From positions 434,001-498,000 of the forward strand of contig NZ_CP108443.1 in NCBI RefSeq assembly GCF_041435355.1: a stretch of 64,000 nucleotides of DNA, in the 5' to 3' direction. Shown piece after piece: positions 35,666-44,765 of the stretch (position 1 is its first letter; each line of letters starts with the position of its first letter). Origin of the DNA: Streptomyces sp. NBC_01276 (GTDB taxonomy: Bacteria > Actinomycetota > Actinomycetes > Streptomycetales > Streptomycetaceae). The notes below the pieces were generated by a model that did no database searches, was not told the DNA's origin, and worked only from the letters and a program-made list of their open reading frames with translations. The position numbers were made by a program, and so were the translations under genes.

Positions 35666-36880
35666 ATGACATCGCAGGTCGCAGAGAAGACCGCGGACCA
35701 GGACGTTTTCGGCGGGGTCGACTCCCACGCCGACACCATCCACGTCGCGGTCATCGGTGACAACGGCGGCCACCTCGCAGACGCCGAGTTCGCCACCACC
35801 GCCGCCGGATACGCCGCAGCCCTGGCCTTCGTGACCGCCCACGGCCACGTGATCGCCATCGGTGTGGAGGGCACCGCCTCCTACGGCGCCGGATTAACCC
35901 GTGCCGCCCGCTCGCACGGGCACCGGGTCATCGAGGTGAACCGGCCCGACCGGGCCGAACGCCGCCGCATCGGCAAGTCCGACCCCATCGACGCCTACGC
36001 CGCGGCCCGCGCGGCCCTGTCCGGACGGGCCACCGGCGCACCCAAGGACGACACCGTCGCCGGCATACGCGCCCTGCACAACGCCGCCCGCTCCGCGGTC
36101 AAGGCCCGCACCGCCGCCCTGAACCAGATCACCCACATCCTCTTCACCGCGCCCGAGAGCATCCGTGCCAAGTACGGACAGCTCAAAGGAGCCGACCGCA
36201 CCGACGCACTGGCCCGGCTGCGGCCGGCCGGGGACGCGGTCCACGTCGCGGTCCTCACCGCACTGAAGAGCCTCGCCCGGCGCGTCAAAGAGCTGACCGC
36301 CGAGCACACGGCCCTGACCAAAGCCTTGGACGGCGAGGCCACCGTCCACAATCCCGGCCTGCGGGCCGCCCACTGAGTCGGCCCCGACACCGCCGCCCAG
36401 CTGCTGATCACCGCCGGAGGCAACCCGGAACGCATGCGGACCGAGGCTTCGTTCGCCGCGCTCTGCGGAGCCGCACCGGTCCCCGCCTCCAGCGGCAGGA
36501 CCAACCGGCACCGTCTCTCACGAGGCGGGGACCGGGCAGCCAACGCCGCCCTCTACCGCATCGCCCTGGTCCGCATGTCCAGCGACTCCCGCACCCGCGA
36601 ATACGTCGCGCGCCAGACCGCCGCCGGCCGGACGAAAAGGGAGATCATCCGGCTGCTGAAACGGGCCATTGCCCGGGAGATGTTCCGCTGCCTGACCGCC
36701 ACGGTCACCGTCCCCGACATCGCCGACCTGCGACCGCTGCGGCAGTCCAAGAACATCACCCTCACCGCCGCAGCCCGGCACTTCGGGGTGTGGCCCACCG
36801 CCACCTCCACCCTCGAACGCGGCATCCGCCGAGACGACGACCTCGCCCACACCTACCGCAACTGGCTCACCGCCGCTTGA
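35666..36880 (+). pseudogene. IS110-family DEDD transposase with one in-frame TGA
   Basis: A 404-codon frame is interrupted once, by TGA at 36374-36376 after 236 codons. The N-terminal RuvC-like DEDD domain is intact: D19 in GGVDSHADTI, E68 in IGVEGTASYG, and D106/D109 in IGKSDPIDAY. The C-terminal Transposase_20 domain continues directly in frame: GPDTAAQLLITAGGNPERMR, ALCGAAPVPASSGRTNRHRL (catalytic-Ser region), SRGGDRAANAALYRIALVRM and a coiled tail. At the stop, relatives usually have a small residue (GVGPDTA), so a single GGA-to-TGA change would explain it. Otherwise it looks undamaged, unlike all other transposases here. Recent inactivation or low-level readthrough are both possible. 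Confidence 0.85.
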
Positions 36881-37324
36881 TCACGCGCGAGGCCATACGA
36901 CGTCCGGCACATCGGGCCACGGCCGGCCGTCGGGGGAAACACCCGACGGCCGGCCGGCGCGCACGAAGTCGCCGTACTCGTCCTGGACGATGCCCTCGTT
37001 GACCCACCGGCCCCGCTCGGCTCCAGCGCGTTGCTCGGCAACCGCCAGCGCAGCCAGCGGATCCTCAGCCATGCCCAGGAGCCGGCCGAACTCGCCGGCC
37101 TCGTCATCGGGGTCGAACGGCGGGAACTCACCCAGATCGAAAAAGCTCTCACCGCCGACGTCCTCGACCGCGTGGAGGAAAACCTCGTAGCAAGTCTTCA
37201 TCGCACGGACCTCGACATAACGCACCCCCGGGCGCTCCGCCGAGCCGCACGGCCCAAGGAACTGCTCGACCGAACGGCCACGCCGCAAGGCCCCGAGAAT
37301 GAACGACTCCGCCAGATAACGCAC
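36881..37324 (-). CDS. Conserved hypothetical protein
   Basis: A 147-residue acidic protein starts with GTG (reads MRYLAESFILGALRRGRSVE). It has QFLGPCGSAERPGVRYVEVR, CYEVFLHAVEDVGGESFFDL and EEFPP/DPDD-rich segments, then DPLAALAVAEQRAGAERGRW and WVNEGIVQDEYGDFVRAGRP. It looks like a soluble alpha/beta protein of the kind encoded near polymorphic-toxin immunity genes in Streptomyces, but no named domain was recognised. The ribosome binding site is weak. Its stop codon directly adjoins the transposase stop, so the insertion element may have clipped its extreme C-terminus. Confidence 0.6.
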   Translation of the reverse strand: MRYLAESFILGALRRGRSVEQFLGPCGSAERPGVRYVEVRAMKTCYEVFLHAVEDVGGESFFDLGEFPPFDPDDEAGEFGRLLGMAEDPLAALAVAEQRAGAERGRWVNEGIVQDEYGDFVRAGRPSGVSPDGRPWPDVPDVVWPRA

Positions 37325-37474
37325 CCGGCCACGATACGGCGCTCATCCCGCAGACAAGACTTGACGATCAATAGGAGCATCATCGGCGCGCCGGTCGGCG
37401 ACAGATGACCTCCAGGCGCTGAGCCGTCGGTCCGGACAGCGGGGCCCGTGGTCTCCGCGGCCGCCGTCCCCGGC

Positions 37475-38050
37475 TCAGGGCGCAGTGGCTTCCCAGGCCG
37501 CCTCGATCATCCGGAAGACCTCGTCCACCGTGGCCCCGGGATCGTCCGCCCAACAGGCCAGCGCGTAGGCGTCGATGGCGAACCGAGCGGTCGCCCGGCA
37601 GGCCGTTGTGCTCCGGGACAGGCGGGGATCGGCGGCCATCGCCTCTGCCAGCGCCTGCGCGTGACGCAGGCTCATCGACTCCTCGTACTCCCGCAGGGCG
37701 GGTGAACCCTCGATCATGCGGCGGACGGGGGCAGTGCCCTCCGCCGTGCAGTGGCGTACCAGGGCCTGGACCTCGCGGTGCAGCGCCGGGATGAGCGGCT
37801 CGTGCGGAGCCCGGTCGGTCACCGCCCGCGTGAGGCGCTGCTCGAAGTCCTGGTCACGTTCGAACACCAGGGCTTCTTTCGAGACGAAGTGGGCGAAGAC
37901 GGTGGTGACGGCCACGTCTGCCTCGGCCGCCACGTCACGGATGCCCACGGCGTCGTACCCGCGCTCCAGGAAGAGGCGCAGCGCGGTGTCAGCGATCTTC
38001 TGGCGGGTCGCGGCCTTCTTGCGTTCGCGGCGTCCGGACGGCTCGATCAT
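37475..38050 (-). CDS. TetR-family repressor
   Basis: A 191-residue regulator. The N-terminal domain is RERKKAATRQKIADTALRLF (6-25), RDVAAEADVAVTTVFAHFVS (~38-57) and KEALVFERDQDF, a standard TetR helix-turn-helix. The C-terminal domain (~75-185) is helical. It is divergently transcribed from the quinone oxidoreductase at 38121 with a perfect inverted repeat between them, so it very probably represses both. The inducer is likely an electrophile or quinone, inferred from the target enzyme only. Confidence 0.9.
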   Translation of the reverse strand: MIEPSGRRERKKAATRQKIADTALRLFLERGYDAVGIRDVAAEADVAVTTVFAHFVSKEALVFERDQDFEQRLTRAVTDRAPHEPLIPALHREVQALVRHCTAEGTAPVRRMIEGSPALREYEESMSLRHAQALAEAMAADPRLSRSTTACRATARFAIDAYALACWADDPGATVDEVFRMIEAAWEATAP

Positions 38051-38075
38051 GCCCTGACACTACCAGGTATGAATA

Positions 38076-38105
38076 CCTAACCGTTGTGAAACCCTAACGG
38101 TTAGG
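38076..38105. promoter_or_regulatory. TetR operator: perfect 10-bp inverted repeat
   Basis: CCTAACCGTT (38076-38085) and AACGGTTAGG (38096-38105) with a ten-base spacer. An overlapping imperfect palindrome GGTATGAATACC lies at 38066-38077. The sites cover the whole gap between the divergent starts at 38050 and 38121. Confidence 0.8.
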
Positions 38106-38120
38106 ATTAGTGTCGGCCGC

Positions 38121-39014
38121 ATGAGGAAAATCAGCTTCGCCGAGTTCGGCGGTCCCGAGGTCCTGCAACTGGTGGAAGCCGAGGAGCCCCAGGCGGACCC
38201 CGGCCGGATACGCATCGCCGTGCGGGCGGCGGGTGTCAACCCCGTCGACTGGAGGATTCGGGAGGGACAGGTACTTGGAGCCCATCCGGTCGAACTGCCC
38301 GCCGGGGTCGGGCTGGACGCCGCCGGGGTGGTGGATCAGGTCGGCGAGGGCGTGGAGGGTGTCGAGGTCGGTGACCGCGTGTTCGGTGAAGGCTCCGACA
38401 CGTACGCCGAGTTCGCCGTGCTGTCGGCCTGGGCCCGGATGCCCGAGGGGCTGGCTTTCGCGGAGGCTGCCGGGTACCCGTCGGTGGTGGAGACCGCCCT
38501 GCGCATCATCCGCGAGGTCGGCGTGCGACCCGGGCAGAGCCTGCTGGTCAGCGGCGCGTCCGGCGGTGTCGGGTCGGCCGTGCTGCAGATCGCCCGCGCG
38601 CGCGGCATCAGGGTGATCGGCACGGCCGGGGCTGCGAACCAGGACTACCTGCGCGGCATGGGCGCCCTCGCCACGACGTACGACGAGGGCTGGGTCGAAC
38701 GGGTGCGGCAACTGGGCCGTGTCGACGCGGCCCTCGACCTGGCCGGCTCGGGCGTGATCCGCGAACTCGTCGAGTTGACCGGAGATCCGCGCAGGGTCGT
38801 TTCCATCGCCGACCTCGATGCGCCACGGCTGGGCGTCCGGTTCTCGGGCGTGGTCGGGAGCGTACCGGACGCGCTCGCCGAGGCCGTCGACCTCATCAGC
38901 CGGGGCAGGCTCCACATCCCTGTCGAGAAGTCGTACTCGCTCACCGAGGCGGCGGCTGCGCACACCGACAGCCGCGCCGGCCACACCCGGGGACGCCGGG
39001 TCTTGGTCATCTGA
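38121..39014 (+). CDS. NADP-dependent quinone oxidoreductase (zinc-free MDR family)
   Basis: A 297-residue medium-chain dehydrogenase/reductase. It starts MRKISFAEFGGPEVLQLVEA, has the GroES-like domain with VRAAGVNPVDWRIREGQVLG and PAGVGLDAAGVVDQVGEGVE, and the Rossmann motif VSGASGGVGSAVLQIARARG (~139-158). The catalytic-zinc Cys and the structural-zinc cysteines are absent, which places it with zeta-crystallin-like quinone reductases rather than alcohol dehydrogenases. It reduces quinones or reactive enones with NADPH. It is regulated by the adjacent TetR through the palindrome before the start. Complete. Confidence 0.9.
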   Translation: MRKISFAEFGGPEVLQLVEAEEPQADPGRIRIAVRAAGVNPVDWRIREGQVLGAHPVELPAGVGLDAAGVVDQVGEGVEGVEVGDRVFGEGSDTYAEFAVLSAWARMPEGLAFAEAAGYPSVVETALRIIREVGVRPGQSLLVSGASGGVGSAVLQIARARGIRVIGTAGAANQDYLRGMGALATTYDEGWVERVRQLGRVDAALDLAGSGVIRELVELTGDPRRVVSIADLDAPRLGVRFSGVVGSVPDALAEAVDLISRGRLHIPVEKSYSLTEAAAAHTDSRAGHTRGRRVLVI

Positions 39015-39117
39015 GCCGCGACCCACCCGCCAGGTCCACGCGGTGAACAACCTCGTGCGGGTCTATGGGAGTCCTGCATCCCTGGGGCCTGTCTGGCAAA
39101 TGATCATCTGCTGGCTC

Positions 39118-39287
39118 GCGGAGCCAGTGGGAGGAGTCCGACGCGGAGCCCCGGTCCGCAGCCGCCACAGCGCGCCGGTCACCACCTGGCGATGATCACG
39201 CAACGGACGGCCACGCCCGTCCACCCGCGGCAACAGTCGCTCTATTCGCGCCCACGCCGCGTCCGTCAACTCACCTCGCCCCGCCAC
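39118..39287 (-). pseudogene. IS5-family transposase N-terminal fragment
   Basis: Reads GELTDAAWARIERLLPRVDG, RGRPLRDHRQVVTGALWRLR and TGAPRRTPP, the DUF4096-type DNA-binding domain that starts many IS5 transposases. It breaks off before the catalytic core. Confidence 0.75.
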
Positions 39288-39689
39288 AAGATCAATTGTC
39301 TGACACGCCTCAACCGCGTGGAAGAGTCGTATAGATGGTGGCCGGTTCAGGTGGCGTGGTCCGGTCTGGTCGAAACTGCGGCAGATCGTACTCGGGAATC
39401 AGGAAGCTGCTGTAGTCGGCGGGCGAGGAGCTCTCTCGACCAACAGGCGCTTCGGCGTTACGCGAAGCCGGTGGCCACGAAGCAGTTGAAGCGGCGCCAC
39501 TCTACCCCTGGGCGCTCGGACGTGGGTCACCCCGTGAGCATTCATCAGACAGGTCCTGGAAACGCAGCGGCGGCCGGTGGCGCGCAGGCCGAACTGGCCG
39601 GCGGCGTGCCGCTGGGCGGCCGGCATCCGGTCGACGGTGGAAGGCGAGCGCCACGTTCGCCGAGGACACGGCCCGCACCGCGGCGGGGG
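39288..39689. other. Degenerate stretch, no gene
   Basis: Mixed-frame debris between a transposase fragment and an ATPase fragment; locally lower GC near 39280-39420. Confidence 0.4.
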
Positions 39690-39967
39690 AGCGGTGGTTG
39701 CTGGACGGGCAGGGGCCGGAGGTGGTCCGGGACCTCATGTGGGAGCGGGCCGACGCCGTGGTGCGGCTCGACTTCCCGCGGCCCGTGGTGATGCTGCGGG
39801 TCCTGCGGCGCTCACTGCGCCGGAGCCCGCTCCGGGAGCGCCTGTTCGGAGGGAACCGCGAGCGGTGGCGCGCGTGGCTGCGCGGCCCGTCCGGTGTGGC
39901 GGGCCTGGTCCCGGCGCGCCGAGCGACGGGCCGAGATCGGCCGCAGGGCAGGATCGAGTCGACGTAG
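39690..39967 (+). pseudogene. P-loop kinase/topology-modulation protein fragment
   Basis: Reads WLLDGQGPEVVRDLMWERAD, AVVRLDFPRPVVMLRVLRRS and GGNRERW, the central part of small adenylate-kinase-like (FlaR/topology modulation) P-loop proteins, where D-x-P-R-P-V and NGNREPW are typical. The N-terminal Walker A and the C-terminus are lost. Confidence 0.6.
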
Positions 39968-40135
39968 CGGCCGTCGCCCGTACGGCCCCGCCCGTGGTGG
40001 CCGAGGCCGCAGGCCTGCCCGCAGCAGCCGGGCGACCACGAGCGGGGAGAGCGTGAAGACCAGCTGGTCTCGGTGGTGGCCGGGCCGCTCGGCCGCCCGG
40101 AACCCGGGCAGGTCCGGAGCCAGAGTGGGGGCCGG

Positions 40136-42097
40136 TCAGCCCACGAGGTCCGGCGCCCGGAGTACGGCGGACGGAACGCCCCAGGCGTCGACGAGGTCGA
40201 CGGCGAGCGGACGCACCTTGCGGCAGAGGTCGTTCACCTCGCGGCTGATCGCCTTGGAACGCTGGACGGTCAGCCGCCCGTGCTCCATGAACCAAGCCCG
40301 GTCAGCCTCGATCGCCGACAGGGCGAACAGGTCGCACAGCAGGCCCAGGGCGGCTTTCCCGCCCCCCTCGGGCAGGGCGCGCACCTGGTCCACGAAGGCC
40401 TCCGCGACCAGCCGCTCGACATGCGCGCGGGCGAGTGCGATGACGTGGTCCTGGACCTGCGAGAACACGGCGCCCGCCGCGCGCTCCTGGTCGATCCCGC
40501 GCTTGATCCGCCGGGCCAGCCCGGCGAGCAGGTGCTCCTCACGGAAGCGGAACATGGCCAACTGGTACTCCGGGTCGAGCAGGCCGGCTTCTCGGTCCCA
40601 GTCGTCGCCGCCGGGCAGCAGATCGCGTACCCGTTCGAGCAGTTTGTGCGCCGAGGTCCGCTCGATGACCGTTTCGACGGCCAGGCCGGTGACGTAGCGG
40701 ACCATGCCGAGCTGGTCGAGCCCCTCGAACTCGCTCGCGTGATCGGTGAGCAGCCCCTTGGCCACGAGCTGCAGCAGGACGTGGTTGTCGCCTTCGAAGG
40801 TGGTGAAGACGTCGCTGTCGCCCTTCAGTGCGGCGAACCGGTTGACGGCGAGATAGCCGGCGCCGCCGCACGCCTCGCGGCACTCCTGGACGACGCGGGT
40901 GGCGTGCCAGGTGCTGAGTGCCTTCATGCCCGCCGCCCGTGCCTCCAGCCGGCGTCGCGCCCGCGCGTCGTCCTCGATGCCGGAGAAGACCTCGTGCAGC
41001 TGGGTGCGCACGACGTCCTGCGCCGCGTGCAGGGCGTAGGTCCGGGCGATCAGCGGCAGCAAGCGGCGCTGGTGCAGCCCGTAGTCGAGGAGAACCTGCT
41101 CCTCGGAGCCCTGCCCCACCCCGAACTGCCGGCGCCGCGCCGCGTACTTCGTGGCGACCGTCAGCGCCACCTTGGCGACGCCGGTCCCGGCACCGGCGAC
41201 ACTGACCCGGCCCTGCACCAGGGTGCCGAGCATGGTGAAGAAGCGCCGGTTGGGATCGTCGATCGCGCTCTCGTAGCCGCCCTCCGGCGTGACGTCGGCG
41301 AACCTGTTGAGCAGCGCCTCGCGCGGTACCCGTACGCCGTCGAACCAGATGCGGCCGTTGTCCACGCCGTTGAGCCCCATCTTGCGGCCGTCGTCCTCGA
41401 TCCGGACGCCGGGCGCCGTCCTGCCACCGGTCCGCAGCGGTACGACGAAGGCGTGCACGCCCCGGGACCTGCCGTCCACCTCCAGCTGGGCGAAGACGAG
41501 CGCCAGTTCGGCGTGGCGGGCCGCGTTGCCGATGTAGTCCTTGCGGGCGTCGTCGTCGGGGGTGGTGATGACGAACTCCCCGGTCGCGCCGTCGTACGTC
41601 GCGACCGTGCCGAGCGACTGGACGTTGGAGCCGTGGCCGGTCTCGGTCATCGCGAAGCAGCCCATGAGCTCGCCGGTGATCAGGTCCCGGAGATGGGCCT
41701 CGTGGTGGCGCCGGGTCCCCAGGTGCAGGATCGCGCCGCCGAAGAGGCCGAATTGGACGCCCACCTTCACCAGGACGGAGAGATCGCCGAAGGCCAGGGT
41801 CTCGAACGCGGCGATCGATGCCCCGACGTCCCCGCCCCCGCCGTACTCGGCGGGGAAGCCCATGCCGGTCTGGCCGGTCGCGGCCATCTTGACGACGATC
41901 TCCCGCACCCGCTCGCGATACGCGTCGATGCCGAGTTCGTCGGCCTCGTCGAGGATGGAGGAGTACGTCGTCAGGTTGCCGCGGACCAGGTCGCGGATCC
42001 CGGCGTACTCCCCGTCGAGGACGGCCGTCAGCGAGGGGACATCGATCTCGGGCTGTACGTAAGCGGTCGCGGGTGCGGAAGAGTTCTCGAGTGCCAT
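40136..42097 (-). CDS. Acyl-CoA dehydrogenase/oxidase family enzyme
   Basis: A 653-residue flavoenzyme, much longer than ordinary acyl-CoA dehydrogenases (~380) and in the size class of acyl-CoA oxidases. It has GMGFPAEYGGGGDVGASIAA, FAMTETGHGSNVQSLGTVAT (FAD/substrate-binding block), DYIGNAARHAELALVFAQLE, RKMGLNGVDNGRIWFDGVRV, YAARRRQFG, and CREACGGAGYLAVNRFAALK followed by SDVFTTFEGDNHVLLQLVAK. FEGDN carries the acyl-CoA-oxidase-type catalytic Glu. It should oxidise acyl-CoA at the alpha-beta bond and pass electrons to oxygen or an acceptor. A P450 gene lies 76 bases upstream on the same strand, so the two may form an operon. Confidence 0.9.
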   Translation of the reverse strand: MALENSSAPATAYVQPEIDVPSLTAVLDGEYAGIRDLVRGNLTTYSSILDEADELGIDAYRERVREIVVKMAATGQTGMGFPAEYGGGGDVGASIAAFETLAFGDLSVLVKVGVQFGLFGGAILHLGTRRHHEAHLRDLITGELMGCFAMTETGHGSNVQSLGTVATYDGATGEFVITTPDDDARKDYIGNAARHAELALVFAQLEVDGRSRGVHAFVVPLRTGGRTAPGVRIEDDGRKMGLNGVDNGRIWFDGVRVPREALLNRFADVTPEGGYESAIDDPNRRFFTMLGTLVQGRVSVAGAGTGVAKVALTVATKYAARRRQFGVGQGSEEQVLLDYGLHQRRLLPLIARTYALHAAQDVVRTQLHEVFSGIEDDARARRRLEARAAGMKALSTWHATRVVQECREACGGAGYLAVNRFAALKGDSDVFTTFEGDNHVLLQLVAKGLLTDHASEFEGLDQLGMVRYVTGLAVETVIERTSAHKLLERVRDLLPGGDDWDREAGLLDPEYQLAMFRFREEHLLAGLARRIKRGIDQERAAGAVFSQVQDHVIALARAHVERLVAEAFVDQVRALPEGGGKAALGLLCDLFALSAIEADRAWFMEHGRLTVQRSKAISREVNDLCRKVRPLAVDLVDAWGVPSAVLRAPDLVG

Positions 42098-42173
42098 GCC
42101 GATCCGCTACCCCGCCGAAGGGCGCTCAACCAGGGGGACGAGCGGCGGCCCCGGGAGGGGGCAACGCCGCCGC

Positions 42174-43418
42174 TCAGGCCGTGGGCGGGGTGAAGTCCAC
42201 GAGGAGGGACCTCGGGCCGCGGGTGAAGACGCCCTGTTCGGCCGGGTCGTAGCCGGAGGCCGGCCGCAGGTCCGGCATGGCGTCCAGGAGCTGGTTCGTG
42301 GCGATCTCGACCTCGGCCCTGGCCAGCAGGGCGCCGACGCAGAAGTGCCGTCCGAGCGCGAACGCCAGATGGTCCGCAGCCGCGGAGAAGGCCGTGGTCG
42401 CCGTCAGGTCGTCCCGGAAGACGTCGAAGCGGTCCGGATCCTTGTAGCGCCCGGGGTCGCGGTTGGCCGCACCGATCAGGCAGGTGACGGTGGCACCGGC
42501 CGGGACGGTGCCACCGCTGAGCGCGACGTCGACGGCGGCCTGACGCATGATCATGTGTACGGGCGGGCTGTGGCGCAGCGTCTCCGCGAAGGCCCGGTCG
42601 ATCAGCGTCCGGTCCTGCCGGACGGCCGCGAGCTGCCGCGGATCGGCGAGCAGGTTCGAGAAGAGTCCTGCGATGGCCTTGTCCGTGGTCTCGGCGCCCG
42701 CGGTCAGCAGCAGGCTGCAGAACGCCTTGATGTCCCCGTCGCTCATGCGCACCCCGTCGACCTCGGCGGTGCAGAGCGCCGAGAGCAGGTCGTCACCGAG
42801 GTCATCGCGCCGGTCCCTGATGACCGGCAGCATGTACGCGGCGAACTCGGCCTGGGCCCGCGCCCCGGCCGCCGCGCACTCGGGATCCCCGGCCAGGTTG
42901 CCGGTGAACGCCACGAAGGCCCGGTACCAGCCGCTGATGCGTTCCTGGCCGGAGCGGTCCAGTCCGAACATGTCGGCGATGACGGTGATGGGGAAGTGGG
43001 AGGCGAAGCCGCTCACCAGGTCCACCGAGCCGGCGTCGCGGAAGACGTCGATCAGCTCCCGGGCGTTGCGCTCGATGAGCGGAACGACCTTCTCCCGCAG
43101 GTCGTTGCCGCGGAAGGCCGGGGCCACCAGTGCGCGCCGGGTGGCGTGCTCGCGGCCGCTCATCTGGAGGAGGGTCTTGCCGTGGACGGGCTCGGCCTGC
43201 CAGGCGTAGTTGTCCGTGGTGAAGAGCGAATCCTTGTCCTTGAAGGCCCGCGCGACGTCCTCGTAGCGCGAGATGAGGTAGCTCTGCGTCGGCTCGTGCC
43301 AGACGAGGGGCGCGCTCTCGCGCAGGGCCCGGTAGGTGGGGTACGGGTCGTCGGCGAACTCCTGGGACAGGATGTCGGGGACGTCGGGGATATCGGGGAC
43401 GTCGTGAGCGGCGGTCAT
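42174..43418 (-). CDS. Cytochrome P450 with atypical heme loop
   Basis: A complete 414-residue P450. It starts MTAAHDVPDIPDVPDILSQE. The I-helix motif is AGAETT (240-245), where Ala replaces the usual Gly/His-type position. ExxR is ETLR (279-282). The heme-binding loop is FALGRHFCVG (353-362) with axial Cys360; the usual FGxGxHxCxG has Ala at the second position. The upstream part (FADDPYPTYRALRESAPLVW, QMSGREHATRRALVAPAF) is a standard bacterial class I sequence. No ferredoxin is adjacent, so electrons must come from elsewhere. Together with the downstream acyl-CoA oxidase-like gene it may act on a fatty-acyl or terpenoid substrate; this is a guess from context. Confidence 0.9.
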   Translation of the reverse strand: MTAAHDVPDIPDVPDILSQEFADDPYPTYRALRESAPLVWHEPTQSYLISRYEDVARAFKDKDSLFTTDNYAWQAEPVHGKTLLQMSGREHATRRALVAPAFRGNDLREKVVPLIERNARELIDVFRDAGSVDLVSGFASHFPITVIADMFGLDRSGQERISGWYRAFVAFTGNLAGDPECAAAGARAQAEFAAYMLPVIRDRRDDLGDDLLSALCTAEVDGVRMSDGDIKAFCSLLLTAGAETTDKAIAGLFSNLLADPRQLAAVRQDRTLIDRAFAETLRHSPPVHMIMRQAAVDVALSGGTVPAGATVTCLIGAANRDPGRYKDPDRFDVFRDDLTATTAFSAAADHLAFALGRHFCVGALLARAEVEIATNQLLDAMPDLRPASGYDPAEQGVFTRGPRSLLVDFTPPTA

Positions 43419-43940
43419 GGAATTCCCCCGTCAGCTTGGCTTCCGTCGCGCCGACACCGTCGGCGCGGTGGCCCCCGGCCTCTTTCTGCAAGGAAACACC
43501 ACACTGCCTGCGGTGGCCAGGGTCTCGACACCCACGCCGAGTTCCCCGGTGCCGCGCTGGACACCACTGTCCCGGAGACCTCACCATCCCCTCGGTGACC
43601 TGCGGAGTCGGCAGGCACGCGGGAAACGGGAGTCGCATTTCACGCCCGCTCGGAATGGCGCCGAAAGGGCTTGTGGAAATGGGAGACCGGTGTGAATTCC
43701 GCGCGCCGGGCGCCGGCCGGGTCCCGTTCGATTCGGGATCCCCTGCTCTCCGAGGAGCCGTGAGCCGGCCCGAGCCGAACCAGCCCCTGTTGCTCCCCGG
43801 GCAGCCGGTCCGGAAGTGATCCCGACCGGGCGGAGACCATCGCCACCGGCCTCCGCCCCCGGAGATCGTTGCACGGGCTTCCGCCCTCGGCCGCCCGCTT
43901 CGTGCTCCGGGCCTCGCGCCCCCGGCACAGCGCCCTCGGC
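43419..43940. other. Promoter region of the P450 operon; no gene
   Basis: No supported frame on either strand. It lies between the P450 start and the end of the SDR gene, both transcribed leftward. No strong hairpin was found. Confidence 0.4.
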
Positions 43941-44765
43941 TCAGCCCTGCGCCAGGTCGGCCACGGGCTGCCACTTCTCCCACACCGCGAGACGCTGCTC
44001 GTAGTCGGCCTTGGCGATGCCGAGCGGGGCCGAACCGAAGAAGCAGCGCAGCGGCGGCTCGTCGGCATCGACGATCTTCAGCACGGCCGCGGCGGACGCG
44101 GTCGGATCGCCCGGCGTACCGACGCGCTTGCGGCGCTGCTCCTGCACCTCCTGGTGGAGGTCGGCGTACGCGGGCAGCGGCTCGGACGTGCTGGACGAGG
44201 AACCCGCCCAGTCGGTGGCGAACCCGCCGGGCTCGATCAGCGTGACCTTGATGCCGAACGGTGCCACCTCCTGGGCCAGCGCCTGGCTCATGCCTTCGAG
44301 TGCCCACTTCGACGCGTGGTAGATCCCGACCAGCGGGAAGGCGCTGATGCCCCCGATGGAGGAGACCTGGAGGATGTGGCCGCTGCCCTGCTCGCGCAGG
44401 AACGGCAGCGCCGCCTGCGTGACCCACAGGGCACCGAACAGGTTGGTCTCCAGTTGCGCGCGCGCCTCGGCCTCGGTGAGTTCCTCGATCATGCCGAAGT
44501 GGCCGTAACCGGCGTTGTTGACCACCACGTCGAGGCGCCCGAACCGCTCGTGCGCCTGCCGCACGGCGGCGAAGTCCGCGTCACGGTCGGTCACGTCGAG
44601 GCGCAGGGGCAGCAGTCGCTCCCCGTACTTGTCGCGGAGGTCGCCCAGCGTGGAGAGGTCGCGCGCGGTCGCGGCCACCGAATCGCCGCGTTCGAGGGCG
44701 GCGATGGCCCACTCCCTGCCGAAGCCGCGCGAGGCACCGGTGATGAACCAGATCTTCTGCGTCAT
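43941..44765 (-). CDS. Short-chain dehydrogenase/reductase
   Basis: A 274-residue classical SDR starts MTQKIWFITGASRGFGREWA with GAGGAG eight bases upstream. It shows TGASRGFG (cofactor binding, ~9-16), NNAGYG (~87-92), the catalytic Ser in ILQVSSIGGI and YHASK (Tyr and Lys), then the LIEPGGFATDWAG loop typical of SDRs acting on ketones. The Arg at the end of strand 2 (TARDLSTL) indicates NADP(H). It is complete and transcribed alone. The natural substrate is unknown. Confidence 0.92.
   Translation of the reverse strand: MTQKIWFITGASRGFGREWAIAALERGDSVAATARDLSTLGDLRDKYGERLLPLRLDVTDRDADFAAVRQAHERFGRLDVVVNNAGYGHFGMIEELTEAEARAQLETNLFGALWVTQAALPFLREQGSGHILQVSSIGGISAFPLVGIYHASKWALEGMSQALAQEVAPFGIKVTLIEPGGFATDWAGSSSSTSEPLPAYADLHQEVQEQRRKRVGTPGDPTASAAAVLKIVDADEPPLRCFFGSAPLGIAKADYEQRLAVWEKWQPVADLAQG

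Larger units (their letters stand above)
35383..36880 (+). mobile_element. IS110-family insertion element, nearly complete
   Basis: Comprises a long structured left end (about 35383-35665) and a DEDD transposase gene ending at 36880. IS110 elements lack terminal inverted repeats, so the ends cannot be fixed from sequence alone. The left boundary is placed just outside the truncated monooxygenase ribosome binding site; the right end is short and adjoins the stop of the minus-strand gene at 36881. Confidence 0.65.
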
